Translations under genes and position numbers: made by a program
DNA from: Clostridia bacterium
GTDB taxonomy: Bacteria; Bacillota; Clostridia; Oscillospirales; CAG-272
Direction of reading: 5' to 3'
Assembly: GCA_017399105.1 (NCBI GenBank)
Contig: JAFQEJ010000057.1
Coordinates: 1-64,000 of the forward strand
DNA length: 64,000 nt
Shown: positions 17,393 to 26,053 of the stretch, piece by piece
Position numbering within the stretch: position 1 is the stretch's first letter
Layout: every line of letters starts with the position of its first letter
Notes under the pieces: model-generated
The model's database searches: none
Seen by the model: the letters and a program-made list of their open reading frames with translations, nothing else
What the model was told of the DNA's origin: nothing

Positions 17393-18477
17393 GATGAACC
17401 TCCGTTATTGGGATCGTTTTCGTTCTCGCCCGGCGGAGGAAGGGCTCCTCCGATCAGACCGTTGATGCTTCGTGATAGATAATCCACCGTTGTGATTACC
17501 TTGGAATAATCCATGCGGCAGGGACCGATGACGCCGATGGCGCCAACAATGTGTCCGTCCTGTGTAATGGTTTTGAAAACCAGCGTGGAATCCTTCATGG
17601 GATCCACTGCATTCTCCGAGCCAATGAGCACATTCACCTTGTCAGTGTCGGCACCCGATATCATGCTGACAATCTCGTCCTTCTTTTCGAGCGCACCGAG
17701 CAGTCCTCTCAGACGCATCACATCGGAATATTCCCGATACTGCAGCAGACGGTCGATTCCCTCAAGCCGCAGATCGGCATGCTCGGGCTCGCTGATGGTG
17801 TCATAGATGCACTTGATGGCACTCTGAATGAGGAAGGCGTGCTCCCCCATCTCGCGCTCGGCGGCCATCATGACAGGCAGTGTTACCTGCTCCATGGGTT
17901 GCCCCGCGATATGATGATTGAGTACATTCTGCAGCTTCAGCGCCGCCTCGTCATCTACCTCGGAAGGGGTGCTCATATAGGAGGTTTTAACCGTGCCCGC
18001 TTCGAGAATCATAACCAACAACAGCGTGATGCCGTCAACCCGGATGACGCTGAACTTTATAACCGAAGGGGAGATGTTCTGCGGTTTTACCGAAAGTGAG
18101 GTGTAGCCTGTCAGTGCGGTCATTACACGGCTGGCGTTGTCCAGCAGCCTGTCGAGCTCTGCAGCCTTGGCTTTGAGCATGGAGTTGAGCTTCACAATTT
18201 CGCCTGCGGTCAGCTTATACTGCTGCAGCAGGTTATCCACATAAAAGCGGTAGCCCATCTCGGAGGGAATACGTCCCGCCGATGTGTGAGGCTGCTCCAG
18301 ATAGCCCATCTCCTCAAGCTCGGCCATCTCGTTGCGGATGGTAGCAGACGAAAGTGCGATCTGCTGATTTGTTGTCAGCGATTTGGATCCGACCGGTTCG
18401 CCGTTGGAAATATGCGTGTTTACAATCGCCTTCAGAATGGTCTTTTTGCGGGGAGTAAGCTCAACCTTCTTCACCAT
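17389..18477 (-). CDS. hrcA: Heat-inducible transcription repressor HrcA
   Basis: Repressor of class I heat-shock genes that binds the CIRCE element, 362 aa. A winged helix-turn-helix lies at residues 1-80 (LTPRKKTILKAIVNTHISNG, SSATIRNEMAELEEMGYLEQ, then PHTSAGRIPSE). The dimerisation and regulatory region runs to the end and includes IGPCRMDYSKVI. I chose the ATG at 18477 because GGAGGT precedes it and the family begins this way; the longer frame to 18597 would run through the CIRCE operator. It controls itself and grpE-dnaK. Confidence 0.97.
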   Translation of the reverse strand: MVKKVELTPRKKTILKAIVNTHISNGEPVGSKSLTTNQQIALSSATIRNEMAELEEMGYLEQPHTSAGRIPSEMGYRFYVDNLLQQYKLTAGEIVKLNSMLKAKAAELDRLLDNASRVMTALTGYTSLSVKPQNISPSVIKFSVIRVDGITLLLVMILEAGTVKTSYMSTPSEVDDEAALKLQNVLNHHIAGQPMEQVTLPVMMAAEREMGEHAFLIQSAIKCIYDTISEPEHADLRLEGIDRLLQYREYSDVMRLRGLLGALEKKDEIVSMISGADTDKVNVLIGSENAVDPMKDSTLVFKTITQDGHIVGAIGVIGPCRMDYSKVITTVDYLSRSINGLIGGALPPPGENENDPNNGGSS

Positions 18478-18530
18478 GAGATGTCTGCACCTCCTTTGAC
18501 GGGATAATCGTTTGGGTGTATCCGGCGTTT

Positions 18531-18557
18531 TTAGCACTCGTTGTGCCGAAGTGCTAA
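18531..18557 (-). promoter_or_regulatory. CIRCE operator of the hrcA operon
   Basis: TTAGCACTC (18531-18539), 9-nt spacer, AAGTGCTAA (18549-18557). It matches the CIRCE consensus TTAGCACTC-N9-GAGTGCTAA except for one base. It lies just downstream of the predicted transcript start, the normal place for HrcA to block transcription. Confidence 0.95.
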
Positions 18558-18568
18558 TCACAGTAAAT

Positions 18569-18597
18569 AATTTACCATTTTTACGCAGGTAATTCAA
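18569..18597 (-). promoter_or_regulatory. Promoter of hrcA-grpE-dnaK
   Basis: On the minus strand TTGAAT (18597-18592), 17 bp, TAAATT (18574-18569). The transcript would start close to 18562, a few bases before CIRCE. Confidence 0.7.
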
Positions 18598-18706
18598 GGC
18601 ATTTTTTCATCTAGAATGTTAATTGTTTGTAAACACCCGAAAAGAGCGCTAACGGATGTGTAATATACATAAAGTATCGGTCGGAAGCGAAAAAAGATAC
18701 ATTAAA

Positions 18707-18736
18707 AATCTCCGCGATGGAAAAATCGCGGAGATT
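18707..18736 (-). terminator. Terminator of the solute-binding lipoprotein gene
   Basis: Perfect 12-bp stem AATCTCCGCGAT / ATCGCGGAGATT with a 6-nt loop, followed on the minus strand by TTTAATG. It lies 20 bp after the stop of the gene. Confidence 0.75.
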
Positions 18737-18755
18737 GTATTGTGTTGATATGGAA

Positions 18756-20249
18756 TTACATAACAGCGTCTTCGTACATTTTCTCAAATGCCTTATAAAC
18801 ATTCTTGAGCTTGGCGTTGATGCTCTTCTCCTGAGAAGCGTACTTGGAAGCGAAGTTGCTGGAGGGAGACTGGTCGGGGCTGAGCAGACCGTTGATCAGA
18901 CCGTTGATGTCAGCGCAGTAAACGAATGCGAAGTCGAGAATACGGCAGTCGTTGATCAGATCAAGCACCTGCATGGACTCGTTGTCGAAGGTGAATTTCT
19001 GCTTGAGGGCGATTTCGTAGTAAGCAGGGAAGATCTGTCTGTAGCCCTCAGCACTCATCGCCTCGATGATGGTGCCGACGAACTCATAGCGATCGGTGGG
19101 AAGTGTTCTGGGAACGACGAAGAAACGGTCGGTGTAGGCTGCCAGATAATCCTCCTGCACCTCGTCCAGCTTGGGAGTGGGGATGATGCCGTAGTTGACC
19201 TCGGTGTGGCGGAGGTAGTCAACCGCATTGCCAATCTCACCGAATGCATAGAGCGACTGGTTGTTGCCGAAGAGAGCGACATTGTGGTCATCATCCTGAC
19301 CTTTTCTGTAGATCATGGCACCGTCGGACTCATAGAGCAGGTTATAGAGCTTCTCGACCATGGTGATGGTGCGGGCATTGTTGACACCGGTGGTGAGGCT
19401 GTCCTCTTCCTTGATAATGGTGGGAATGCCGTAGGATTCGAGGTAGCAGTATATAGGTGCGCCGGCGATGTAGCCGTAGAAGTCTTCCTTGTCCTTGGTG
19501 GAGTTGCCGTTCAGATCTTCATAAACATCCTTTGTCTGATTGATGAGGGTATCGAGGTACCACTCACCGGCAAAGACGGTTTCATAGGGCTCTTCCATGT
19601 TGTACCTGTTGAGCAGATCCTTGTTGAAGAAGATAACACGGGTCTGGTTGAAGCCTGTGATCGACATAGCGCTGGAGCCGAGATAAAGCTGCTCCATATA
19701 GGTCAGTGATTCCACCGCGTTGGGAGCCCACCAGGGCTGTGAAAAGTCGAGACGCTCGAGATTGCGCAGGTTGGTGTACATTCCTTCGATTGCCGCAGAG
19801 CCCGAAAGCGAGTCGTGGTTTTCTGCCACATCGCAGATATCCTCTTCTGCCTGAACCGCCTTGCGGATGGCATCATTGTGGGTGACATCCTCATTACCGC
19901 CGAGATCCGAGAGAATGCAGACAATATCGGTGTTGAAGCGCTGCTCGGTGGTCAGAATCGCATTGTAGATGGCGTCGTTGATGACATCACCGTTGGACGC
20001 TTCGGCATAAAACTTCTGAGCACGCTTTTCGGTGGAGGCATAAAGACGGAAAGTTTCACCGTCAAAATTTGCCTCGGGCAGATTGTCACTGATGCTCTTG
20101 CGGGCATCGAGCGCACTGGTTTCGGCTTCGGTCTGTGCAGACTGTGCTGTTGTCGCTGCGGCATTACCGCTGTCAGCAGGCTCGTCGGAGCAGGATGCGA
20201 TGCTGCTCACCAGAAGAAGCGCCGCCAGAATCAGAGATAGCTTTTTCAT
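18756..20249 (-). CDS. Extracellular solute-binding lipoprotein (ABC-type, orphan)
   Basis: Secreted lipoprotein of 497 aa. A signal peptide ends in the lipobox IASC (Cys about residue 19), followed by an acidic, Ala/Thr-rich linker. The rest has the size and pattern of extracellular solute-binding family 1-like proteins (NDAIRKAVQAEEDICDVAEN, LYAFGEIGN, FFVVPRTLPTDRYEFVGTII). No permease or ATPase gene is nearby, so it either serves a transporter elsewhere or has another role. I chose the ATG at 20249: AGGAGG lies upstream and a proper signal peptide begins there. It is a single-gene unit with its own promoter and terminator. The likely ligand, perhaps a sugar, is unknown. Confidence 0.85.
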   Translation of the reverse strand: MKKLSLILAALLLVSSIASCSDEPADSGNAAATTAQSAQTEAETSALDARKSISDNLPEANFDGETFRLYASTEKRAQKFYAEASNGDVINDAIYNAILTTEQRFNTDIVCILSDLGGNEDVTHNDAIRKAVQAEEDICDVAENHDSLSGSAAIEGMYTNLRNLERLDFSQPWWAPNAVESLTYMEQLYLGSSAMSITGFNQTRVIFFNKDLLNRYNMEEPYETVFAGEWYLDTLINQTKDVYEDLNGNSTKDKEDFYGYIAGAPIYCYLESYGIPTIIKEEDSLTTGVNNARTITMVEKLYNLLYESDGAMIYRKGQDDDHNVALFGNNQSLYAFGEIGNAVDYLRHTEVNYGIIPTPKLDEVQEDYLAAYTDRFFVVPRTLPTDRYEFVGTIIEAMSAEGYRQIFPAYYEIALKQKFTFDNESMQVLDLINDCRILDFAFVYCADINGLINGLLSPDQSPSSNFASKYASQEKSINAKLKNVYKAFEKMYEDAVM

Positions 20250-20309
20250 GATTTCCTCCTGTTTAACTGAATTTGATATTTGCAGTATAGATAATAAACT
20301 GTAGCCTAT

Positions 20310-20338
20310 ATTATAACACAAGTTTACTTGTAATTCAA
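20310..20338 (-). promoter_or_regulatory. Promoter of the solute-binding lipoprotein
   Basis: On the minus strand TTGAAT (20338-20333), 17 bp, TATAAT (20315-20310). The spacer contains the dyad ACAAGTAAACTTGT, a possible operator lying between the -35 and -10 boxes. Confidence 0.7.
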
Positions 20339-20405
20339 GACTAATCTGGCTGTATATGCGACAGAAATTGCCATGAAAAAGATTTTTCAAAGTCACTCCG
20401 AATGC

Positions 20406-20434
20406 TTGCTATTTTAAACTAATGATGTTATAAT
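20406..20434 (+). promoter_or_regulatory. Promoter of the phosphodiester glycosidase gene
   Basis: TTGCTA (20406-20411), 17 bp, TATAAT (20429-20434), 43 bp upstream of the ATG and divergent from the lipoprotein promoter. Confidence 0.65.
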
Positions 20435-20477
20435 GATATCATACATGTCGAATTTTCAGGAACCCCGGAGGTATGCC

Positions 20478-21593
20478 ATGAGAAAGAAAGGAAAACTGCC
20501 GATAGCAAAGCTGATTATCCGTATAATCAGTATGGTTGTGCTTACGCTGATGATGGTGCTGCTCTTTCTTCTCGGCGCCATGTGGGTGATCGCAAAGGGA
20601 CCCTCTCCTGCGGCAGGCAGACTTTTCGCCCTGTCGGTGCGAGAAACAAGTGCTGTGGGCTTCCTTGCCGATATCTATTTTACCAAGGACGAACTTGCCG
20701 CCTTTTATGCCGATGATACCGAGAACGCGGCTAAAACCGATACTTCGCTGATTCAGATTCAGGTAAAGCCCAACACAGACAATGCCGATGAGAGCAATGG
20801 CGATCACGGCATCGCCGATAACAGCACCGAAACGCTGACCGCCTATGAACAGCAGCCTGCCGATACAGCCGAAGCCCCCGCAACCAAGCCCGACAATGGC
20901 GGCGTTGAGGTCTATGATATCAAAGGCCCCGCCTACCAGGGCAAGATGATGGTGGTCGCCGATCCCTCGCGCATTATCGTGGGCATTCCCGACAGCTTTG
21001 GCGGCAGTGCCAAGGGACTATCTGTCTATAATATGATCGAAAAATACGGCGCTGTCGCAGGCATCAACGCAGGCGGCTTCGCGGATGAAGGCGGAAGCGG
21101 CACAGGCGGCATCCCCGAGGGAATCGTCATTGTGGACGGTGAGGTGCTCTGGGGAGATAACGGTGTCGCATATAATGTCGTTGGCCTTGATGCCGACAAC
21201 ATTCTCCATGTGGGACGCATGACCTGCCGTGAAGCGGTCGCCGCCGGTGTTACCGATGCGGTAAGCTTCGGACCCTCGCTGATCATCAACGGCAATCCCG
21301 CAAACACCAACCGACAGCTGGGCGGCGGTGTCAATCCCCGTACCGCCATCGGACAGCGTGCCGACGGAGCCATCCTGCTGCTGGTGATCAACGGACGTCA
21401 GATCGACAGTCTGGGGGCTACCTACGATGACCTCATTGATATCATGCTGGAATACGGCGCGGTCAATGCCTCGAATCTTGACGGCGGCTCCTCCTCGCTG
21501 ATGATCCATAACGGTGAATATATCACCAACAGCGCATACATCTTCGGCGAACGTGTCATCGCCACATCCTTCCTTGTGATGCCGGAGGTCTGA
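20478..21593 (+). CDS. Phosphodiester glycosidase family (NAGPA-like) envelope protein
   Basis: Membrane-anchored extracellular protein of 371 aa. An N-terminal helix lies at residues 13-38. A Thr/Asp/Asn-rich spacer runs to about 140. The NAGPA/DUF2233-type domain (145-370) has YGAVAGINAGGFADEGG, PEGIVIVDGEVLW, NPRTAIGQRADG and the C-terminal NLDGGSSSLM, all typical of this fold. Such proteins cleave phosphodiester-linked sugars from glycans or glycopolymers. The start at 20478 has GGAGGT upstream. It is followed 2 bp later by another anchored protein, and both probably act on the cell surface. Confidence 0.88.
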   Translation: MRKKGKLPIAKLIIRIISMVVLTLMMVLLFLLGAMWVIAKGPSPAAGRLFALSVRETSAVGFLADIYFTKDELAAFYADDTENAAKTDTSLIQIQVKPNTDNADESNGDHGIADNSTETLTAYEQQPADTAEAPATKPDNGGVEVYDIKGPAYQGKMMVVADPSRIIVGIPDSFGGSAKGLSVYNMIEKYGAVAGINAGGFADEGGSGTGGIPEGIVIVDGEVLWGDNGVAYNVVGLDADNILHVGRMTCREAVAAGVTDAVSFGPSLIINGNPANTNRQLGGGVNPRTAIGQRADGAILLLVINGRQIDSLGATYDDLIDIMLEYGAVNASNLDGGSSSLMIHNGEYITNSAYIFGERVIATSFLVMPEV

Positions 21594-21595
21594 TC

Positions 21596-23221
21596 ATGAA
21601 CGCAAAACCGAGAAAAGCCAAAAAGGGCGGCAGCAGCTTCCTTCGCGGCGTACTGATTTATATTGGTATATTCGCCCTTGCCGCCATATCAATACTGATT
21701 TTTCTCTGGAATTTTATGTCAGCCTACGAGCGCTCCCTTCCCGAAAAAGCGTTAATTCCCTATACTTCTGATGGCGGAATAAGCCTTCTCGATGAAGCGG
21801 CACGGCGCGATAACGATGATACAGCCCTCCTCGATTACCTCTATCCCCTCAAGCTGGAGGGCAGAGAGATCACCTGCCGCAAGAAAGCAGGCGAATACAC
21901 CGCCGCAAAGCCGGTCTATTCCATCCTCGCCGACGGCGAAGCCTATTTCACGCTCACGCTGAAGGAGGGAGAGGAGGTCGGCTTCGGTATGAGAATGTGG
22001 GAAGCAGATACTCTCACCGCCGATGAAGCCTACTATACTACCGAGCGGCATACCCTCACCATTACAGCTCCCTCCGAGGCTGAGGTCAGCGTTAACGGAC
22101 GAATCCTCGCCGCAACCGATATCGAAGCCGACGGTCTGCGCTACCGCGATGTGAATCCCTACGAAGCCTCGCTTGCCGAGCTTGCCTGCACCAAATACCG
22201 CGTGGAGGGACTCTTTACGCCTCCCGAGGTTGAAGTGATCTATGAAGGCGTGGCACTCACCCCCTCAAATAAAGGCGATTATTCCTATGTATTCCTTCCC
22301 GGTCAGGCGCAAACCCTCACAGTGAAAGCACCAAGCACCGCCACCGTTACGGTCAACGGCTATATTCTCACCAACGACTATGTGGTGGAATCCACCGCCT
22401 ACACTGACATTCAGCCCGAGGAAAAGGACATCGCAAATCTTCCCACCGAGCTGACCTATCTCCTTGAGGGCATATACAGCACCCCTGCCGTAGCCTGCCA
22501 CCTGAACAATACCGAGCTTTTCGGAGAGAACTCCGATAATACATACTGCTACTCCTATCCCGAATCGGCGAAATATACCGCCACCGTCCGCCTGCCCGAG
22601 AGCGCGTCTCTGATGATGGCAAATGCCCCCGTGGACATGGCGCGCATCACCTCCAAGGGCGAAGCCTACGAGGTGCTTGCTGGACTTGAAGCCTACCTGG
22701 GCACGCTTCCCACCGGCGTAACCTATACAATCGACGGACTCTACCTGAAGCCGACCTTTACCGCCGCCGATGAAACGGGTGCCCTCGGCATTACAAGAGA
22801 AGTTACCGACGGATATTCCTATACCGTTGAATTCGCCCGCATCAGCGATGGCGAGCATGACACCGAAATCCCCCTCACCATGCTCCGCCGCTATATCGAA
22901 TATACCGCCTACGGAAGCAGCAATACCCAGCAGAACTACGAAGCGGTGCTTCCCTATGTGGTCAGCGGCTCTCCCGTGGCAAAGCTGCTCCGCGAGTCGG
23001 TGGAGAGCATCAAGTGGAACAGTGTCTTCTCCACCATCACCTATAACGACATCGGCGCCCGCAACTTTGTCGACTACGGCGAGAACTGCTTTACCTGCGA
23101 GCTCTACTGTGACGTGCAGCTTGCAAGATGGAGCACCGAGCGCCACTATGTCAGCGCATGGAATGTCACCTGCATCAAAACCGCAAACGGCTGGCGCGTC
23201 TGGGATATGGTGACGAAATAA
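21596..23221 (+). CDS. Membrane-anchored extracellular protein, TcaA-like repeats
   Basis: Protein of 541 aa with a basic N-terminus, one membrane helix (about residues 18-42) and a large extracellular part. Three related beta-rich segments follow each other (around TITAPSEAEVSVNGRIL, TVKAPSTATVTVNGYIL and ATVRLPESASLMMANAPV), each followed by a region near a P/S-rich Y..TPPEV-type element. The last 110 residues (IEYTAYGSSNTQQNYEAVLP onward, ending VTCIKTANGWRVWDMVT) resemble an NTF2-like domain. This layout recalls TcaA/YvbJ-type proteins of Firmicutes. The link is by pattern only. The gene is coupled to the phosphodiester glycosidase, and a strong hairpin follows. Confidence 0.7.
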   Translation: MNAKPRKAKKGGSSFLRGVLIYIGIFALAAISILIFLWNFMSAYERSLPEKALIPYTSDGGISLLDEAARRDNDDTALLDYLYPLKLEGREITCRKKAGEYTAAKPVYSILADGEAYFTLTLKEGEEVGFGMRMWEADTLTADEAYYTTERHTLTITAPSEAEVSVNGRILAATDIEADGLRYRDVNPYEASLAELACTKYRVEGLFTPPEVEVIYEGVALTPSNKGDYSYVFLPGQAQTLTVKAPSTATVTVNGYILTNDYVVESTAYTDIQPEEKDIANLPTELTYLLEGIYSTPAVACHLNNTELFGENSDNTYCYSYPESAKYTATVRLPESASLMMANAPVDMARITSKGEAYEVLAGLEAYLGTLPTGVTYTIDGLYLKPTFTAADETGALGITREVTDGYSYTVEFARISDGEHDTEIPLTMLRRYIEYTAYGSSNTQQNYEAVLPYVVSGSPVAKLLRESVESIKWNSVFSTITYNDIGARNFVDYGENCFTCELYCDVQLARWSTERHYVSAWNVTCIKTANGWRVWDMVTK

Positions 23222-23230
23222 AATGAAATA

Positions 23231-23264
23231 AAGGGACTGTCGCATGCAAATGCGGCAGTCCCTT
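23231..23264 (+). terminator. Terminator of the rightward envelope-protein operon
   Basis: A 14-bp stem (23231-23244 / 23251-23264, one G-U pair) with loop TGCAAA, 9 bp after the stop, followed by GAATATTGATTTTG. Confidence 0.7.
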
Positions 23265-23295
23265 GAATATTGATTTTGCCGGTCAAAGACCGCCA

Positions 23296-23391
23296 TTTCA
23301 GGGCGTTATATGCCCTGAAACCAATCAATATACGCCACAAAATCGAAAATTTTGTGGCTGGGCTGTTGTGAATGTTTCATTTACAACAGCC
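23296..23391. repeat. Three tandem perfect hairpins between convergent genes
   Basis: Hairpin 1: TTTCAGGGC / GCCCTGAAA (23296-23304 / 23312-23320). Hairpin 2: GCCACAAAAT / ATTTTGTGGC (23334-23343 / 23349-23358). Hairpin 3: a 14-bp stem 23361-23374 / 23378-23391 with one G-U pair and a 3-nt loop. They fill the space between the convergent genes ending at 23221 and 23407. They may act as bidirectional terminators, but the number and perfection also fit a palindromic repeat element or the remnant of a mobile element. Confidence 0.6.
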
Positions 23392-23406
23392 TCTTTGTGT
23401 TTGAAA

Positions 23407-24846
23407 TTAATAATTGACCGTCCAGTTGCCTTCAAAAATGCAGGCGATTGCCGAAGCAGAGAGGTAGAACTGCTCAACTGAATCAAGTCCGCCCTCCGGC
23501 ATTTTACTGAAATCAAAGGTTCTGCATAATGAACCGTCTTGAGCTTGTACCCATTCGTTTCCGATGCTGAAATAATCTGCATCCTTCAGGGAAAGTGTGT
23601 AAAAGACATATGCAGAGGTACAGCCATTGCTTCCGTTGTACGGAATACCGATATAATTAAAACGAATAGAAAAATCATTTTTATCCGGTTGGAATCCGTT
23701 TGCGTATATTTTCAGTTGATTTCCTTCACGGGAATATCCGGTGATCTTCGCGTCAAATCCCGCACCGGTAAAGATTTCTATTTCTTTGCAGATATATTCT
23801 CCGTCAGCCGGTATATCAAGCAGAACATCCGGATCACCATGATTGGTATTTTGCAGGAAATAATTGATAATTAACCTGTTTGCCGATGCTTTCTTAATGT
23901 CATAGCCATTATCGGATGGAGTTTGTGCAATAGAAATATTGACCCCCCGGTCTTTTGTTCCGCCATGAAAACTCGACCATGGAATTCGTTTATTGTTACT
24001 GTCATACAGAAGTACTCCTGCAGTATTGAAGCTCAATGCACTTTCGCTTATATATTCCGCAAACCCATCCGAGATCGTATTATCAATAAAATCCACGCTG
24101 AACTCCGAAAACTCCTCATTTGCCGGACTCATGATCAGCGTAATTCCTTTATCGGTCGGATATTCCATATAAGAATACCCCACATCCTCCACAAGCCCCA
24201 GCTCCACTTTAAGCTCGGCTCCAAGACCTTCACTCACCAGCGTAAGCTTGGTATTAAGCTTCTCAGCCGCAAAGTTGTACACGATGCTGCCGCTGCTGCT
24301 GCTTCTCACCGACTCGGGAGCCAGACTGCTTCCATCGGGCAGAATAATCTTCAGATCTTCGATCACATGATCGGCAACCGTCACCTTCGGATTGCCGTAG
24401 GAATCCTTTTGGTAGCTTGCCATCAGCTCATCACCCATGTGCGACCATATGGTGAAAGATGCAAGTCCATTATATTCGGTGTAGGTGACGCTCTCGATCA
24501 CAAAGCCTCCCAGCTCATATTCTTCGGGCGTTTTGTAGGCTGTGATATCAAGATCGCCAATGTCATCCTCTCTGATCACCAGCATGCCATCCTCGTCCAC
24601 CAGACCGGCACCCGGCAGATAGAAGAGCCGATTGACAATGCCGTATACAGATACCGCCATCAGAATCACCAGCGCCGCCGCAATCGCAGCAAGCTTCAGC
24701 ATTCTTCCCGGGCGAACGGTTCTGATCGGCTGCTCGGTGATCACAGCACTTTTTTCATAAGAAGCCGCCATGTCCATGATTCTTTCGCTGAGCTCTTCAC
24801 TCGGTGTCAGCTCAGAAATAGCCTTTTTAATTTTATCTACTTTCAT
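23407..24846 (-). CDS. DUF4179-type anti-sigma factor with large extracellular region
   Basis: Predicted membrane-bound regulator of the ECF sigma factor encoded next to it, 479 aa. The cytoplasmic N-terminus (1-47) begins KVDKIKKAISELTPSEELSE, the usual short sigma-binding helix. One membrane helix spans about 50-70 (MLKLAAIAAALVILMAVSVY). The remaining 400 residues would be outside and contain an immunoglobulin-like DUF4179 pattern (TAYKTPEEYELGGFVIESVT, VTYTEYNGLASFTIW). Its start overlaps the sigma factor stop (ATGA), giving coupled synthesis. The outer part is long for the family and may sense a surface signal. Confidence 0.82.
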   Translation of the reverse strand: MKVDKIKKAISELTPSEELSERIMDMAASYEKSAVITEQPIRTVRPGRMLKLAAIAAALVILMAVSVYGIVNRLFYLPGAGLVDEDGMLVIREDDIGDLDITAYKTPEEYELGGFVIESVTYTEYNGLASFTIWSHMGDELMASYQKDSYGNPKVTVADHVIEDLKIILPDGSSLAPESVRSSSSGSIVYNFAAEKLNTKLTLVSEGLGAELKVELGLVEDVGYSYMEYPTDKGITLIMSPANEEFSEFSVDFIDNTISDGFAEYISESALSFNTAGVLLYDSNNKRIPWSSFHGGTKDRGVNISIAQTPSDNGYDIKKASANRLIINYFLQNTNHGDPDVLLDIPADGEYICKEIEIFTGAGFDAKITGYSREGNQLKIYANGFQPDKNDFSIRFNYIGIPYNGSNGCTSAYVFYTLSLKDADYFSIGNEWVQAQDGSLCRTFDFSKMPEGGLDSVEQFYLSASAIACIFEGNWTVNY

Positions 24847-25349
24847 TTCTCTTCTCCTTTCAGCTTTGCCTGCAGTTTCTTCCGTCCCCTTGCCAGCTCG
24901 CGGCGCACCGTGTTCGGCTTTCTTCCCAAAATTCCGGCAATCTCGTTTGTGTCGTACCCTTCTACGCAGTAGAGATAAATCACGTCCCGATAGGCAGTCG
25001 GCAGAGCAAGCACTTCCCGGATGATCTCATGCTCGGAAGCCGCATCCTCCGCCGTATTGCTGCCCATAAGGTATTCGCACTCTTCAAGAGGAATCGCTGC
25101 GCGTCTGCTTCGGTCGCGGTAAATGTCAGTGCAGACATTGCAGGCTACGCGGATAAACCATGCCTTTTCATGCTCGGCTGAATCAAAATGTCTGCCGCTC
25201 TCCAGCCAGCGAAGGAATACCTCCTGTACCGCATCCTCGATGTTCGAACTCTCAGCTCCCGCAAGCCGCATCACACAGAGCCGCCATACCGTGGGGAGCA
25301 TCCGCTCGACCGTCTCATGCCGCCGCTTTATGATATCGTTTTCCGCCAT
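24843..25349 (-). CDS. ECF-type RNA polymerase sigma factor
   Basis: Sigma-70 family protein of 168 aa with only regions 2 and 4, as in ECF factors. Region 2 is at about 20-85 (NIEDAVQEVFLRWLESGRHF, AWFIRVACNVCTDIYR). Region 4 is at about 110-160 (LALPTAYRDVIYLYCVEGYD, TNEIAGILGRKPNTVRREL, ARGRKKL). It has GGAGGT before the ATG and is followed by its anti-sigma factor. The leader contains CCTTTTC and CGTATTAT about where an ECF-dependent promoter could sit, suggesting autoregulation at low confidence. Confidence 0.93.
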   Translation of the reverse strand: MAENDIIKRRHETVERMLPTVWRLCVMRLAGAESSNIEDAVQEVFLRWLESGRHFDSAEHEKAWFIRVACNVCTDIYRDRSRRAAIPLEECEYLMGSNTAEDAASEHEIIREVLALPTAYRDVIYLYCVEGYDTNEIAGILGRKPNTVRRELARGRKKLQAKLKGEEK

Positions 25350-25426
25350 GTCAACACCTCCTATTGTTTTACCCGGGTACCTATAATACGGACAGGATGG
25401 CTGAAAAGGGACAACACAAACAAAAT

Positions 25427-25450
25427 AAGGAGCCGAAAATTCAGCTCCTT
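25427..25450 (-). terminator. Terminator after the PAP2 phosphatase gene
   Basis: Stem AAGGAGC / GCTCCTT with a 10-nt loop, followed on the minus strand by ATTTTGTTTG. It separates the PAP2 gene from the sigma factor gene. Confidence 0.6.
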
Positions 25451-25460
25451 TGAAAATCGA

Positions 25461-26027
25461 TTATGCCGCCTTCTTTGCCGCAAGCTTCGTCTCGACCGCA
25501 GCCCAGACCTTATCCACGATCACACAGCCCAGCACCGCGAAGATTGTACCGAGAATCGCCCCGACAATCACATCGCTTGGGAAGTGTACATAAAGATAGA
25601 GCCTTGAAAATGCGATCAGAACCGCCAGTACCATCGCCGCAATGCCGATCTTGCGGTGCTTGATAAAGAGCACGACACCACCCTCAAAGCTTGCCAGCGT
25701 GTGTCCCGAGGGGAAGGAGAAGTCGCTCAGCCTTTCCACCAGCATGGGAACCGTGGTGTTGATGTCATAAGGGCGGATGCGTCCCACAAGAGGCTTCAGT
25801 GTCGCATTGCCCACAATCAGCCCGAAGATAAGCGCGACACCCATGGCAGCTCCGGCTTTGCGCGTCTTTTTGAAAAAGAGCAGAATCACAGCAATGGCAA
25901 TCCAGCCGATTCCGTGGTCGGCGAAGGAAGAGATTGCCGGCATCACCGCATCAAGAAAACCGCAGCGGATATGCTCCACGATAAAATCAAGAATGGCAAA
26001 GTCAATGCTCTGAATGGCGTCAAACAT
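25461..26027 (-). CDS. PAP2-family phosphatase (undecaprenyl-pyrophosphate phosphatase-like)
   Basis: Integral membrane phosphatase of 188 aa with about five helices. The three PAP2 motifs are complete: KPLVGRIRP (about 78-86), FSFPSGHTLASF (about 102-113) and SRLYLYVHFPSD (about 140-151), so the catalytic His residues and Arg are present. It probably dephosphorylates a lipid (poly)phosphate such as undecaprenyl pyrophosphate. It lies 26 bp downstream of a polyprenyl-type glycosyltransferase, and the two may share a lipid carrier cycle. Confidence 0.9.
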   Translation of the reverse strand: MFDAIQSIDFAILDFIVEHIRCGFLDAVMPAISSFADHGIGWIAIAVILLFFKKTRKAGAAMGVALIFGLIVGNATLKPLVGRIRPYDINTTVPMLVERLSDFSFPSGHTLASFEGGVVLFIKHRKIGIAAMVLAVLIAFSRLYLYVHFPSDVIVGAILGTIFAVLGCVIVDKVWAAVETKLAAKKAA

Positions 26028-26053
26028 GATGAGTCTCCTTTATGAAAATATCC

